Shown: piece by piece, positions 7,536 to 13,724 of the stretch
How positions within the stretch are numbered: position 1 is the stretch's first letter
Layout: each line of letters starts with the position of its first letter
Source: Sphingomonadaceae bacterium
Lineage (GTDB): Bacteria; Pseudomonadota; Alphaproteobacteria; Sphingomonadales; Sphingomonadaceae
NCBI GenBank assembly: GCA_023384025.1
Contig: JAHDXX010000004.1
Location: forward strand, 1-28,046
Direction: 5' to 3'
DNA length: 28,046 bases
Notes under the pieces: model-generated
What the model saw: the letters and a program-made list of their open reading frames with translations, nothing else
Database searches by the model: none
Told to the model about the DNA's origin: nothing
Position numbers and translations under genes: made by a program

Positions 7536-8729
7536 ATGCGGCGGCTGGGGGCAGGACTGGCACTGGCATTCCTGCTCGGCGGTTGCCGCCTGGTGCCGGG
7601 CGGCGATGCGCCGCGTCCGGTCGGGCCCGTCCAGCCACCCGCCACCGCAGTTGCCAGCGCCGCCTTTGCCGGAGTTGCACGTGGCCCCAGTGTCGGGGCG
7701 CTGGGCTTGCGCGGAGACGATGCGGGAACGGCGCTCGCCGCCTTTCGCGAGTCCTGCCATGTCCTCACCAGCCGGACCGACGCCAGCGGGCTGACCTATC
7801 CGGCTGACTGGAAGCCTGCTTGCGATGCGGCGCGCAACTGGCCGGTGGGTCGGGCAGGCCAGTTCTTTACCGACTTCTTCGAGACCGCCCGGGTCGGCTC
7901 GGGCGAGGCGTTCGCGACCGGTTACTACGAACCGGAGATCGCCGGCAGCCGCACCCGCCGCCCCGGCTACGAGACGCCGGTGTACGGTATGCCGCCGGAT
8001 CTTGAGCGCGGCTGGCCCGATGACGTGCCGGAGAACGAGCGCACCGGGCGTGCGCCGCTCGGGCGCAAGCTGCCTTCGGGCAAGTTCGTGCCCTATCATG
8101 ACCGGGCGGAGATCGACGCCGGGGCACTGGCGGGCAAAGGGCTGGAGATCGCCTGGGCGGCCGACCCGGTCGAGCTGTTCTTCCTCCAAATCCAGGGCTC
8201 CGGCCGTCTGCTGACGCCCGAGGGGCAGGTCATCCGGATCGGCTATGCCGGGCAGAACGGGCGCGAGTATGTCGCGATCGGGCGGGTCTTGCGCGAAATG
8301 GGCGTGCTGGGTGAGGGGCCGGGCAAGTACCCCGGTTCGATGCAGGGCCTGATGGCGTGGATCCGGGACAACCCCGAAGAGGGGGTCAAGGTCATGCACC
8401 AGAACCGCAGCTACGTGTTCTTCCGCGAGTTGACCGGCGATGGCCCGCTGGGCTCGATCGGGGTGCCGGTGCGGCGCGAGGCTTCGGTCGCGGTCGACCC
8501 GGCGTTCGTGCCCTACGGTGCGCCGGTGTGGCTCGACCTCGACCGGCGCGAGGCCAACGGGCTGTGGGTGGCACACGACACCGGCGGGGCGATCAAGGGT
8601 GCCAACCGGTTCGACACCTTCTGGGGTGCGGGCGAGGATGCGCGGGTGATTGCGGGCGGGATGAGCGCGCGCGGCACTGCGCTGGTGCTGCTGCCCAAGG
8701 GCACTGTCGCGCGCCTCAACGGCGAATGA
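7536..8729 (+). CDS. mltA: Membrane-bound lytic murein transglycosylase A
   Basis: Lytic transglycosylase that cleaves the MurNAc-GlcNAc bond of peptidoglycan, forming 1,6-anhydro-MurNAc. The 397-residue protein has a lipoprotein signal with lipobox LGGC (Cys 17), so it is probably attached to the outer membrane. The MltA domain includes FTDFFETARVG, GYYEPEIAGSRTR, the FFLQIQGSGRL segment and GYAGQNGREYVAIG. The C-terminal 3D domain shows YGAPVWLDLDRR and the aspartate-rich AHDTGGAIKGANRFDTFWG (Asp 348 and Asp 360), where the catalytic acid is expected. Its stop overlaps the Smr gene start by 4 bases. It is the second gene of the Tim44-like/mltA/smr run. Confidence 0.95.
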   Translation: MRRLGAGLALAFLLGGCRLVPGGDAPRPVGPVQPPATAVASAAFAGVARGPSVGALGLRGDDAGTALAAFRESCHVLTSRTDASGLTYPADWKPACDAARNWPVGRAGQFFTDFFETARVGSGEAFATGYYEPEIAGSRTRRPGYETPVYGMPPDLERGWPDDVPENERTGRAPLGRKLPSGKFVPYHDRAEIDAGALAGKGLEIAWAADPVELFFLQIQGSGRLLTPEGQVIRIGYAGQNGREYVAIGRVLREMGVLGEGPGKYPGSMQGLMAWIRDNPEEGVKVMHQNRSYVFFRELTGDGPLGSIGVPVRREASVAVDPAFVPYGAPVWLDLDRREANGLWVAHDTGGAIKGANRFDTFWGAGEDARVIAGGMSARGTALVLLPKGTVARLNGE

Positions 8730-9343
8730 CCCACCCGCGCGGCCTGACGCCGGAAGAGGCGGCGGCATGGGATCGCGTGGCGGTGACGGTTCGTCCGCTC
8801 GTTCCTCCCCGGAACGGGGAGGGGAACCAGCCGCAGGCTGGTGGAGGGGCACCGTCGGCCATTGGGGCCAGTGCGAAAAAAGTGACTTCCACTCCGATCC
8901 AGGTTCCAGCGAAGCTGCCGTTGCCCGGATCGGCACCGGTGCCCCTCCACCCCCGCGCCGCGCGCGGCGGTCCCCCTTCCCGTTCCGGGGAGGAAATGCC
9001 GGGCCTCGATTCCCATTGGGAGCGGCGGTTCAAGGGCGGGGTGGTGGAGCCCGATTTCACGCTCGACCTGCATGGCCACACGCTCGATTCCGCGCATGCC
9101 CGGCTCGACGACGGCCTCCTCCAGGCCAAGGCGATGGGCGCGCGGGTGGTACTGGTGATCGCGGGCAAGCCGCGCCCGGTCGAAGCCGCCGACCGGGGCG
9201 AACGGCGCGGGGCGATCCGGGCCAAGTTGCTCGACTGGCTCGCCGCCGGCCCGCACGGCGCCGACATTGCCGCCATCCGCAAGGCCCACCGCCGCCACGG
9301 GGGTGAAGGCGCGCTTTACCTGGTGCTCAGGCGGCGGCGCTAG
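8726..9343 (+). CDS. Smr-domain protein with REP-like repeats in its linker
   Basis: The 205-residue product has three parts. The N-terminus GLTPEEAAAWDRVAVTVRPL matches the conserved short N-terminal box of alphaproteobacterial Smr proteins. Residues about 27-90 form a Pro/Gly/Ala linker that includes two repeat-derived stretches. The C-terminal Smr domain (about 105-205) carries LDLHGHTLDSAHARLDD (LDxHG motif) and the later HGGEGALYLVLRRRR. Smr domains act as nicking endonucleases or RNA-binding/cleaving modules; this protein's target is unknown. The ATG at 8726 overlaps the mltA stop (ATGA). A second possible start at 8996 (MPGLDSHWERRF) lies immediately after the repeat and would make a 115-residue protein without the N-terminal box. 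Confidence 0.9.
   Translation: MTHPRGLTPEEAAAWDRVAVTVRPLVPPRNGEGNQPQAGGGAPSAIGASAKKVTSTPIQVPAKLPLPGSAPVPLHPRAARGGPPSRSGEEMPGLDSHWERRFKGGVVEPDFTLDLHGHTLDSAHARLDDGLLQAKAMGARVVLVIAGKPRPVEAADRGERRGAIRAKLLDWLAAGPHGADIAAIRKAHRRHGGEGALYLVLRRRR
8802..8995. repeat. Pair of inverted REP-like units inside the Smr coding sequence
   Basis: Left unit 8802-8854 and right unit 8935-8995 are inverted copies of one another. Each opens at its outer end with TTCCTCCCCGGAACGGG, which continues into a hairpin (CCTCCCCG / CGGGGAGG around GAA in the left copy). A second GC-rich hairpin follows (ACCAGCC / GGCTGGT in the left copy; a longer GCGC-rich version in the right copy), then TGGAGGGGCACCG. The 80 bases between the units are not repetitive and may be the original linker of the protein. 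No stop codon is introduced. Two inverted units around a spacer resemble the BIME arrangement of REP elements. Confidence 0.85.
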
Positions 9344-9370
9344 GGCGCGCTCACGGTAGCGGACCAACCA

Positions 9371-9464
9371 CCGTTCGTGTCGAGCGAAGTCGAGACACCG
9401 GAGTGCGGCATTCGCGTGTCTCGACTACGGCCTACGGCCTACGGCCTGCGCTCGACACGAACGG
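9371..9464. repeat. Intergenic inverted repeat with a tandemly expanded arm
   Basis: Left arm 9371-9398 starts CCGTTCGTGTCGAGCGAAGT and ends CGAGACAC. Right arm 9416-9464 is its inverse (GTGTCTCGACT...CTCGACACGAACGG) but contains about three tandem copies of the 7-base unit CTACGGC (around 9424-9446) where the left arm has none. It occupies most of the 129-base gap between the convergent smr and aroC genes and could fold into a long hairpin acting as a two-way transcription stop. The sequence style is that of dispersed sphingomonad repeats; copy number cannot be seen here. Confidence 0.8.
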
Positions 9465-9472
9465 AGGGGAAA

Positions 9473-10543
9473 TCAGTTACCAACTTGCGCCCGGTGCAGC
9501 AGTTTGTGGTCCGCCAGCACCAGCGCCATCATCGCTTCGACCACCGGGGTTCCGCGAATGCCGACGCAGGGGTCATGCCTCCCCTTGGTGCGCACTTCGG
9601 TTTCCGCCCCGTCGCGGGTGATCGAGAGGACCGGGGTGAGAATCGAACTGGTCGGCTTGAATGGCACCCGGCACACGACGGGCTGGCCGGTGCTGATCCC
9701 GCCCGCGATTCCGCCCGCGTGGTTGGCCTCGAACGACGGGCCGTTGTCGCCTGCGCGCATCGGGTCGGCGTTCTGTTCCCCGGTCAACCGTGCCGCACCG
9801 AAGCCGTCGCCGATTTCCACGCCCTTGACCGCGTTGATCCCCATCATCGCGGAGGCAAGGTCGGCATCGAGCTTGGCATAGATCGGCGCGCCCCATCCGG
9901 CGGGCACGCCGGTGGCGACGCATTCGACCACCGCGCCGAGCGAGGAACCGGACTTGCGGGCATCATCGACGAGTGCCTCCCACCGCGCGGCGGCGGCGGC
10001 ATCGGGGCACCAGAACGGGTTGTTGCTGATTTCGGCGGCATCGAAATTTCCGGGATTGATCGCGTCACCGCCGATCTCCGCGACATAGGCGAGGATCGTC
10101 ACTTCCGGGATCACCAGCCGTGCGACTGCGCCCGCCGCCACCCGCGCCGCGGTTTCGCGCGCGCTTGAACGACCGCCGCCGCGATAGTCGCGCAACCCGT
10201 ACTTCGCGTCATAGGCATAGTCGGCATGGCCGGGGCGATAGGCCTGGGCGATTTCCGAATAGTCCTTGCTGCGCTGGTCGGTGTTCTCGATCATCAGGCT
10301 GATCGGGGTGCCGGTGGTGCGCCCTTCGAACACACCCGAGAGCACGCGAACCTGATCCGGCTCGTTGCGCTGGGTGGTGAACTTGTTCTGCCCCGGGCGG
10401 CGCGCGTCGAGGAAAGGCTGGATCGCCGCCTCGTCCAGCGCCAGCCCCGGCGGGCACCCGTCGACCACCACGCCCAGCGCGGGGCCATGGCTCTCGCCCC
10501 AGGTCGTCATGCGGAAAACCCGCCCGAAAGTGTTCCAGCTCAT
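9473..10543 (-). CDS. aroC: Chorismate synthase
   Basis: Last step of the shikimate pathway: converts 5-enolpyruvylshikimate-3-phosphate to chorismate with reduced FMN, feeding aromatic amino acid and quinone synthesis. The 356-residue protein shows the family signatures: MSWNTFGRVFRMTTWGESHG with the conserved His of GESHGPALG, GRTTGTPISL, YRPGHADYAYDAKYG, GGGRSSARETAARVAAGA, and near the C-terminus FKPTSSI and KGRHDPCVGIRG with its second conserved His. The start at 10543 is used because MSWNTFG is the usual N-terminus; an in-frame ATG three codons upstream (10552) is possible. No strong Shine-Dalgarno sequence is visible. It stands alone on the minus strand with inverted repeats in the gaps on both sides. 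Confidence 0.97.
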   Translation of the reverse strand: MSWNTFGRVFRMTTWGESHGPALGVVVDGCPPGLALDEAAIQPFLDARRPGQNKFTTQRNEPDQVRVLSGVFEGRTTGTPISLMIENTDQRSKDYSEIAQAYRPGHADYAYDAKYGLRDYRGGGRSSARETAARVAAGAVARLVIPEVTILAYVAEIGGDAINPGNFDAAEISNNPFWCPDAAAAARWEALVDDARKSGSSLGAVVECVATGVPAGWGAPIYAKLDADLASAMMGINAVKGVEIGDGFGAARLTGEQNADPMRAGDNGPSFEANHAGGIAGGISTGQPVVCRVPFKPTSSILTPVLSITRDGAETEVRTKGRHDPCVGIRGTPVVEAMMALVLADHKLLHRAQVGN

Positions 10544-10602
10544 ACGCGGCATTTGGCGCAAGTTGGGGCGGCTGTCCAATCCGGGGGCGCGTAGGAATTT
10601 TT

Positions 10603-10755
10603 GGTTCGCGCCAAGTCGCCAAGGCGCCAAGAAGTCTTTCTTGCAGCGCAGCCGCGCTAGGAATCCTCGCTTGCCGCCTAGGGAGAGGTGTAACTTTGGA
10701 ATGCGGCTTCGCCGCGCGCGCAACCTCTTGGCGCCTTGGCGACTTGGCGCGAACC
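10603..10755. repeat. MITE-like element with perfect 30-base terminal inverted repeats
   Basis: Bases 10603-10632 (beginning GGTTCGCGCCAAGTCGCC) and 10726-10755 are exact inverse copies over 30 bases, with 93 bases between. The arms are built from the short word CGCCAAG in near-tandem. The centre is not coding and holds small GC-rich palindromes (for example GCGGCTTCGCCGC at 10703-10715). It fills most of the gap between the divergent aroC and ruvA genes, so it sits between or within their promoters. No transposase is present. Flanking target duplications are not obvious. Confidence 0.85.
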
Positions 10756-10829
10756 ACCAAAGACGCAGGTTTGCGGACAAACCACAACCTGTGCTGGCCA
10801 TCCGACCCGGAATCCGGCAGGAACAAACC

Positions 10830-11432
10830 ATGATTGCAAAGCTGAAGGGCCTGCTCGACGAGACCGGCACCGACTGGGCGGTGATCGACGTGGCTGGCGT
10901 GGGCTACCTCGTCCATTGCTCGGCCAAGACCTTGAGCGCGCTGGGCGAGCGAGGCGAGGCGTGCACGCTCTACACCGACCTGCAAGTCTCCGAGAACGAC
11001 ATGCGCCTGCTCGGCTTTGCCGAGGCGGGGGAGCGCGACTGGTTCCGCCTGCTGACGCAAGTGCAGGGGGTGGGCAGCAAGGTCGCGCTGGCGATCCTTT
11101 CCGCGCTGTCGGCGGGCGAATTGCAGGCCGCTTGCGCCAATGGCGATGCCGCAATGGTCGCCCGCGCCAACGGGGTCGGGCCCAAGCTGGCGGGCCGGAT
11201 CGTCAACGAATTGAAGGACAAGGCGGGCGGGATGCCCTCGTCCGGTGGCGTGGCAGGCGTCGCGATCACCCCCGCAGGCAGCAACAGCGCCGACGCGGTC
11301 AGCGCACTGGAGAACCTCGGCTTCAAACCCGCCGTTGCCGCCCGCGCGGTCGCGCTGGCGCAAGGAGAACTGGGCGATGGGGCGAGTGAGAGCGACCTGA
11401 TCCGGGTCGCGCTGAAGAGGGCGGCGGGGTAG
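10830..11432 (+). CDS. ruvA: Holliday junction branch migration complex subunit RuvA
   Basis: DNA-binding subunit that clamps four-way Holliday junctions and loads the RuvB motor in recombinational repair. The 200-residue protein has the three usual domains: an N-terminal OB fold (MIAKLKGLLDETG to LLGFAEAGERDWF), the central helix-hairpin-helix pair (LLTQVQGVGSKVALAILSAL and ANGVGPKLAGRIVNELKDK, with the DNA-contacting GVGxK turns), and after a flexible Gly/Ser linker the C-terminal RuvB-binding domain (DAVSALENLGF, GASESDLIRVALKR). The ATG at 10830 follows a CAGGAA Shine-Dalgarno sequence. It heads a plus-strand run that ends with ruvB. No ruvC is visible upstream; the divergent aroC and an inverted repeat are there instead. 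Confidence 0.97.
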   Translation: MIAKLKGLLDETGTDWAVIDVAGVGYLVHCSAKTLSALGERGEACTLYTDLQVSENDMRLLGFAEAGERDWFRLLTQVQGVGSKVALAILSALSAGELQAACANGDAAMVARANGVGPKLAGRIVNELKDKAGGMPSSGGVAGVAITPAGSNSADAVSALENLGFKPAVAARAVALAQGELGDGASESDLIRVALKRAAG

Positions 11433-11442
11433 GAGCCATGCG

Positions 11443-11991
11443 ATGCGATTGATCCTTGTTCTGGCCGCGTTTCTCGCAGCCGCACCGGCAACGGCGCAGC
11501 AGGCGGACTTGTCCGCCTTTACCACTGGCCCGGTGTTTGAGGACTTCGGCCCCGTCGCCGAAATCCCCGATGCCGACTTCCCGATCCCCGACGGGGCGGA
11601 GTTCAACGTCGCCTTCGACGTTTCGGAACCGGCGGCTGAGGGCAAGCTCAACCGCACCTTCGAAAGCGCGGCACGGCTGGTCAACATGCACCAGCGGGCC
11701 GGGGTCGAACCGGTGAAGAACCGTGCGGTCGTGGTCATCCACGGGCGCGCGGTGTTCGACTTGCTGACCGACGAGGCGTGGACCGCAGCGGGGCGCGCGG
11801 GCGCCAATCCCTCGGGCGCACCGGTGCGTGAAATGGTCGACCAGGGTATACGCTTCGTGGTCTGCGGCCAGAGCGCGGCGGCCTACGGGGTGAACAAGGC
11901 CGACCTGATCCCGGGTGTGGAACTGGCGCTGAGCGCGATGACCGCCCACGCGCTCCTGCAGCAGCAGGGCTACACGGTGAACCCGTTTTGA
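11443..11991 (+). CDS. Secreted DsrE/DsrF-like family protein
   Basis: The 182-residue protein has a Sec signal peptide (MRLILVLAAFLAAAPATAQQ, cleavage near residue 19) and a mature part of DsrE-like type. Recognisable elements are the central strand AVVVIHGRAVFDLL, the VREMVDQGIRFVVCGQSAAA segment with a single Cys (residue 141) at the position used by DsrE-like sulfur-carrier proteins, and the C-terminal helix LSAMTAHALLQQQGY. Cytosolic DsrE proteins pass persulfide sulfur; the substrate of the periplasmic relatives is not established. An AGGAG Shine-Dalgarno sequence lies 7 bases before the ATG at 11443. It starts 10 bases after ruvA and its stop overlaps the next gene by one base, so it shares the ruvA transcript. 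Confidence 0.82.
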   Translation: MRLILVLAAFLAAAPATAQQADLSAFTTGPVFEDFGPVAEIPDADFPIPDGAEFNVAFDVSEPAAEGKLNRTFESAARLVNMHQRAGVEPVKNRAVVVIHGRAVFDLLTDEAWTAAGRAGANPSGAPVREMVDQGIRFVVCGQSAAAYGVNKADLIPGVELALSAMTAHALLQQQGYTVNPF

Positions 11992-12479
11992 TGGCTAGGA
12001 ATGAAAAACCAAATCTGGTTCCAGATGTAGCGGCGGAGCGTCGGTACGAAGTTCAACTTCGGATACTACAAGATCGATTGCAGTTTTCACACGACGGAGA
12101 GGTGAATTTTGTAAGAGGACTATTTGTTGCGAATGGAGGTGCGATCGTCGCTCTGTTAACTTTCTTGGGGCGGGCTGACGTACTTGAGCCGCGGGCCGCA
12201 TTCTGGTCCTTCGTATGGCTTGGAACGGGGATCGTTTTTGCGATGCTGACGTCGCTTTTCTCGATGTTGGCAAACAACTGTCATTTTACATCCAATTATA
12301 GGCGGCTTGAACTTGAGCGAGGCGGTTTCGATGAATCGACTTTCGCTTGGTTGACGACTGACGAAGCACTCAACGTAAAGAGGGGGAACGCTGCCCATCG
12401 GGCAATGGTACTCGTAGGCATGCTTTCTGTTGCAAGTTTCGTCACCGGCATCTTTGTAGCGCTTGACGCCATCACATGA
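11991..12479 (+). CDS. Three-helix membrane protein of unknown function, AT-richer than neighbours
   Basis: I do not recognise the family. The 162-residue product has an amphipathic, charged N-terminus (ERRYEVQLRILQDRLQF, possible coiled coil) and three hydrophobic segments at about 41-60, 71-93 and 138-158. A polar loop (about 94-137) contains RRLELERGGFDESTFAWL. Its base composition is visibly lower in GC than the flanking genes, with codons rare elsewhere in the window (TTA, AGG, AAT, TAT). The ATG at 11991 shares its A with the preceding TGA stop; a TTG three bases earlier is an unlikely alternative. Its own stop overlaps the ruvB start by 4 bases. The coupling on both sides argues for a real gene; the composition suggests acquisition. 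Confidence 0.7.
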   Translation: MARNEKPNLVPDVAAERRYEVQLRILQDRLQFSHDGEVNFVRGLFVANGGAIVALLTFLGRADVLEPRAAFWSFVWLGTGIVFAMLTSLFSMLANNCHFTSNYRRLELERGGFDESTFAWLTTDEALNVKRGNAAHRAMVLVGMLSVASFVTGIFVALDAIT

Positions 12480-13504
12480 CCGACCAACCCCTCCACTCCC
12501 CGTCTCGCCAGCCGGAAGACCCGGACGCCGCGCTGCGCCCCAAATCGCTTGGCGAGTTCATCGGGCAGGAGGCGGCGCGGGATAACTTGCGGGTGTTCAT
12601 CGAAGCCGCGCGCGGGCGGGGCGAGGCGATGGACCATGTGCTGTTCTTCGGGCCGCCCGGCCTCGGCAAGACCACGCTGGCGCAGATCGTCGCCAAGGAA
12701 CTGGGCGTCGGTTTCCGCGCCACCTCTGGCCCGGTGATCGCCAAAGCGGGCGACCTTGCCGCGTTGCTGACCAATCTCGAACCGCACGACGTGCTGTTCA
12801 TCGACGAGATCCACCGGCTCAATCCGGTGGTCGAGGAAGTGCTCTACCCGGCGATGGAGGACCGCGCGCTCGACCTGATCATCGGCGAGGGGCCGTCGGC
12901 GCGCTCGGTGCGGATCGACCTGCCGCCGTTCACGCTGGTCGGCGCGACTACCCGGCAGGGGCTGCTGACCACGCCCTTGCGCGACCGGTTCGGCATTCCG
13001 GTGCGGCTCAATTTCTACACCCATGAGGAATTGGACCTGGTCGTGACGCGCGGCGCGCGGCTGCTGGGGATGGAGATCGACCCTGCGGGCGCGCGCGAGA
13101 TTGCCCGCCGCAGCCGGGGCACGCCGCGGGTCGCCGGACGGCTGCTGCGGCGGGTGCGCGACTTCGCCCATGTCGCGGGCAATGGGCTGGTCACGCGTGA
13201 AATCGCGGACGCGGCGCTGACCCGGCTGGAGATCGACCGGCTTGGGCTCGACGCGATGGACCGGCGCTACCTCACCATGATCGCGACCACCTACAAGGGC
13301 GGCCCGGTGGGGGTGGAAACACTCGCCGCAGGGCTCGCCGAACCGCGCGATACGGTGGAGGAAGTGATCGAGCCTTACCTCATCCAGCTCGGCCTGATTG
13401 CCCGCACCGCGCGCGGCCGCTGCCTCAACGATGCGGGATGGAATCACCTCGAAATGCGCCCGCCGGCGGGCAGCCAGACCCCGCTGTTCGGCCCGGAAGA
13501 TTAA
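12476..13504 (+). CDS. ruvB: Holliday junction branch migration ATPase RuvB
   Basis: AAA+ motor that forms hexameric rings on either side of RuvA and pulls DNA through the junction. The 342-residue product has the N-terminal box RPKSLGEFIGQE, Walker A GPPGLGKTT (residues 59-67, Lys 65), Walker B LFIDEIHRL, the sensor-1 region LVGATTRQGLL, the arginine-finger region PLRDRFGIPVRLNFY, and the sensor-2 stretch RSRGTPRVAGRLLRRVRDF. The C-terminal winged helix runs from about residue 260 (LDRRYL-like MDRRYLTMIATTYKGGPVG). The ATG at 12476 overlaps the stop of the upstream membrane protein gene (ATGA). It is last in the ruvA run and is followed by a possible terminator. Confidence 0.97.
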   Translation: MTDQPLHSPSRQPEDPDAALRPKSLGEFIGQEAARDNLRVFIEAARGRGEAMDHVLFFGPPGLGKTTLAQIVAKELGVGFRATSGPVIAKAGDLAALLTNLEPHDVLFIDEIHRLNPVVEEVLYPAMEDRALDLIIGEGPSARSVRIDLPPFTLVGATTRQGLLTTPLRDRFGIPVRLNFYTHEELDLVVTRGARLLGMEIDPAGAREIARRSRGTPRVAGRLLRRVRDFAHVAGNGLVTREIADAALTRLEIDRLGLDAMDRRYLTMIATTYKGGPVGVETLAAGLAEPRDTVEEVIEPYLIQLGLIARTARGRCLNDAGWNHLEMRPPAGSQTPLFGPED

Positions 13505-13561
13505 CGCTTTCGTTGGGATTCCCGCTGACTTCGGTTCCATAACGGGACAGGTCGCCTGGGT

Positions 13562-13585
13562 CCGCCGGAATCAGGTGGTTTTTTT
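13562..13585 (+). terminator. Possible rho-independent terminator after ruvB
   Basis: A short stem CCGCC (13562-13566) / GGTGG (13574-13578) with a 7-base loop is followed directly by seven T residues (13579-13585), 58 bases after the ruvB stop. The stem is only five pairs, one of them G-T, so this is a weak call supported mainly by the T-run, which is rare in this GC-rich window. Confidence 0.4.
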
Positions 13586-13724
13586 CGTCAGTCGACCCCG
13601 GTTTCATGGTTAATGCGATTGCCGGTTTAAGGAGTTGGTCGCTTCTTGATGCCACAGGGACGTGTTCGTGGGGGCGGAGCCGCCGTTTCCATCCACGGCC
13701 CGGATGCAACAAGAGAGTTTGCCC

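Noticed and set aside
10209..11807. A long minus-strand frame spanning aroC start, the inverted repeat and ruvA
   Set aside because: It crosses two clear genes in other frames and resembles no protein.
12930..12970. RuvB sensor-1 region reads TTRQG where E. coli has TTRAG
   Set aside because: That residue varies among alphaproteobacterial RuvB proteins, so it is not a notable change.
12296..13540. A 414-residue minus-strand frame opposite ruvB
   Set aside because: Shadow of ruvB codon structure; ruvB has all expected motifs.
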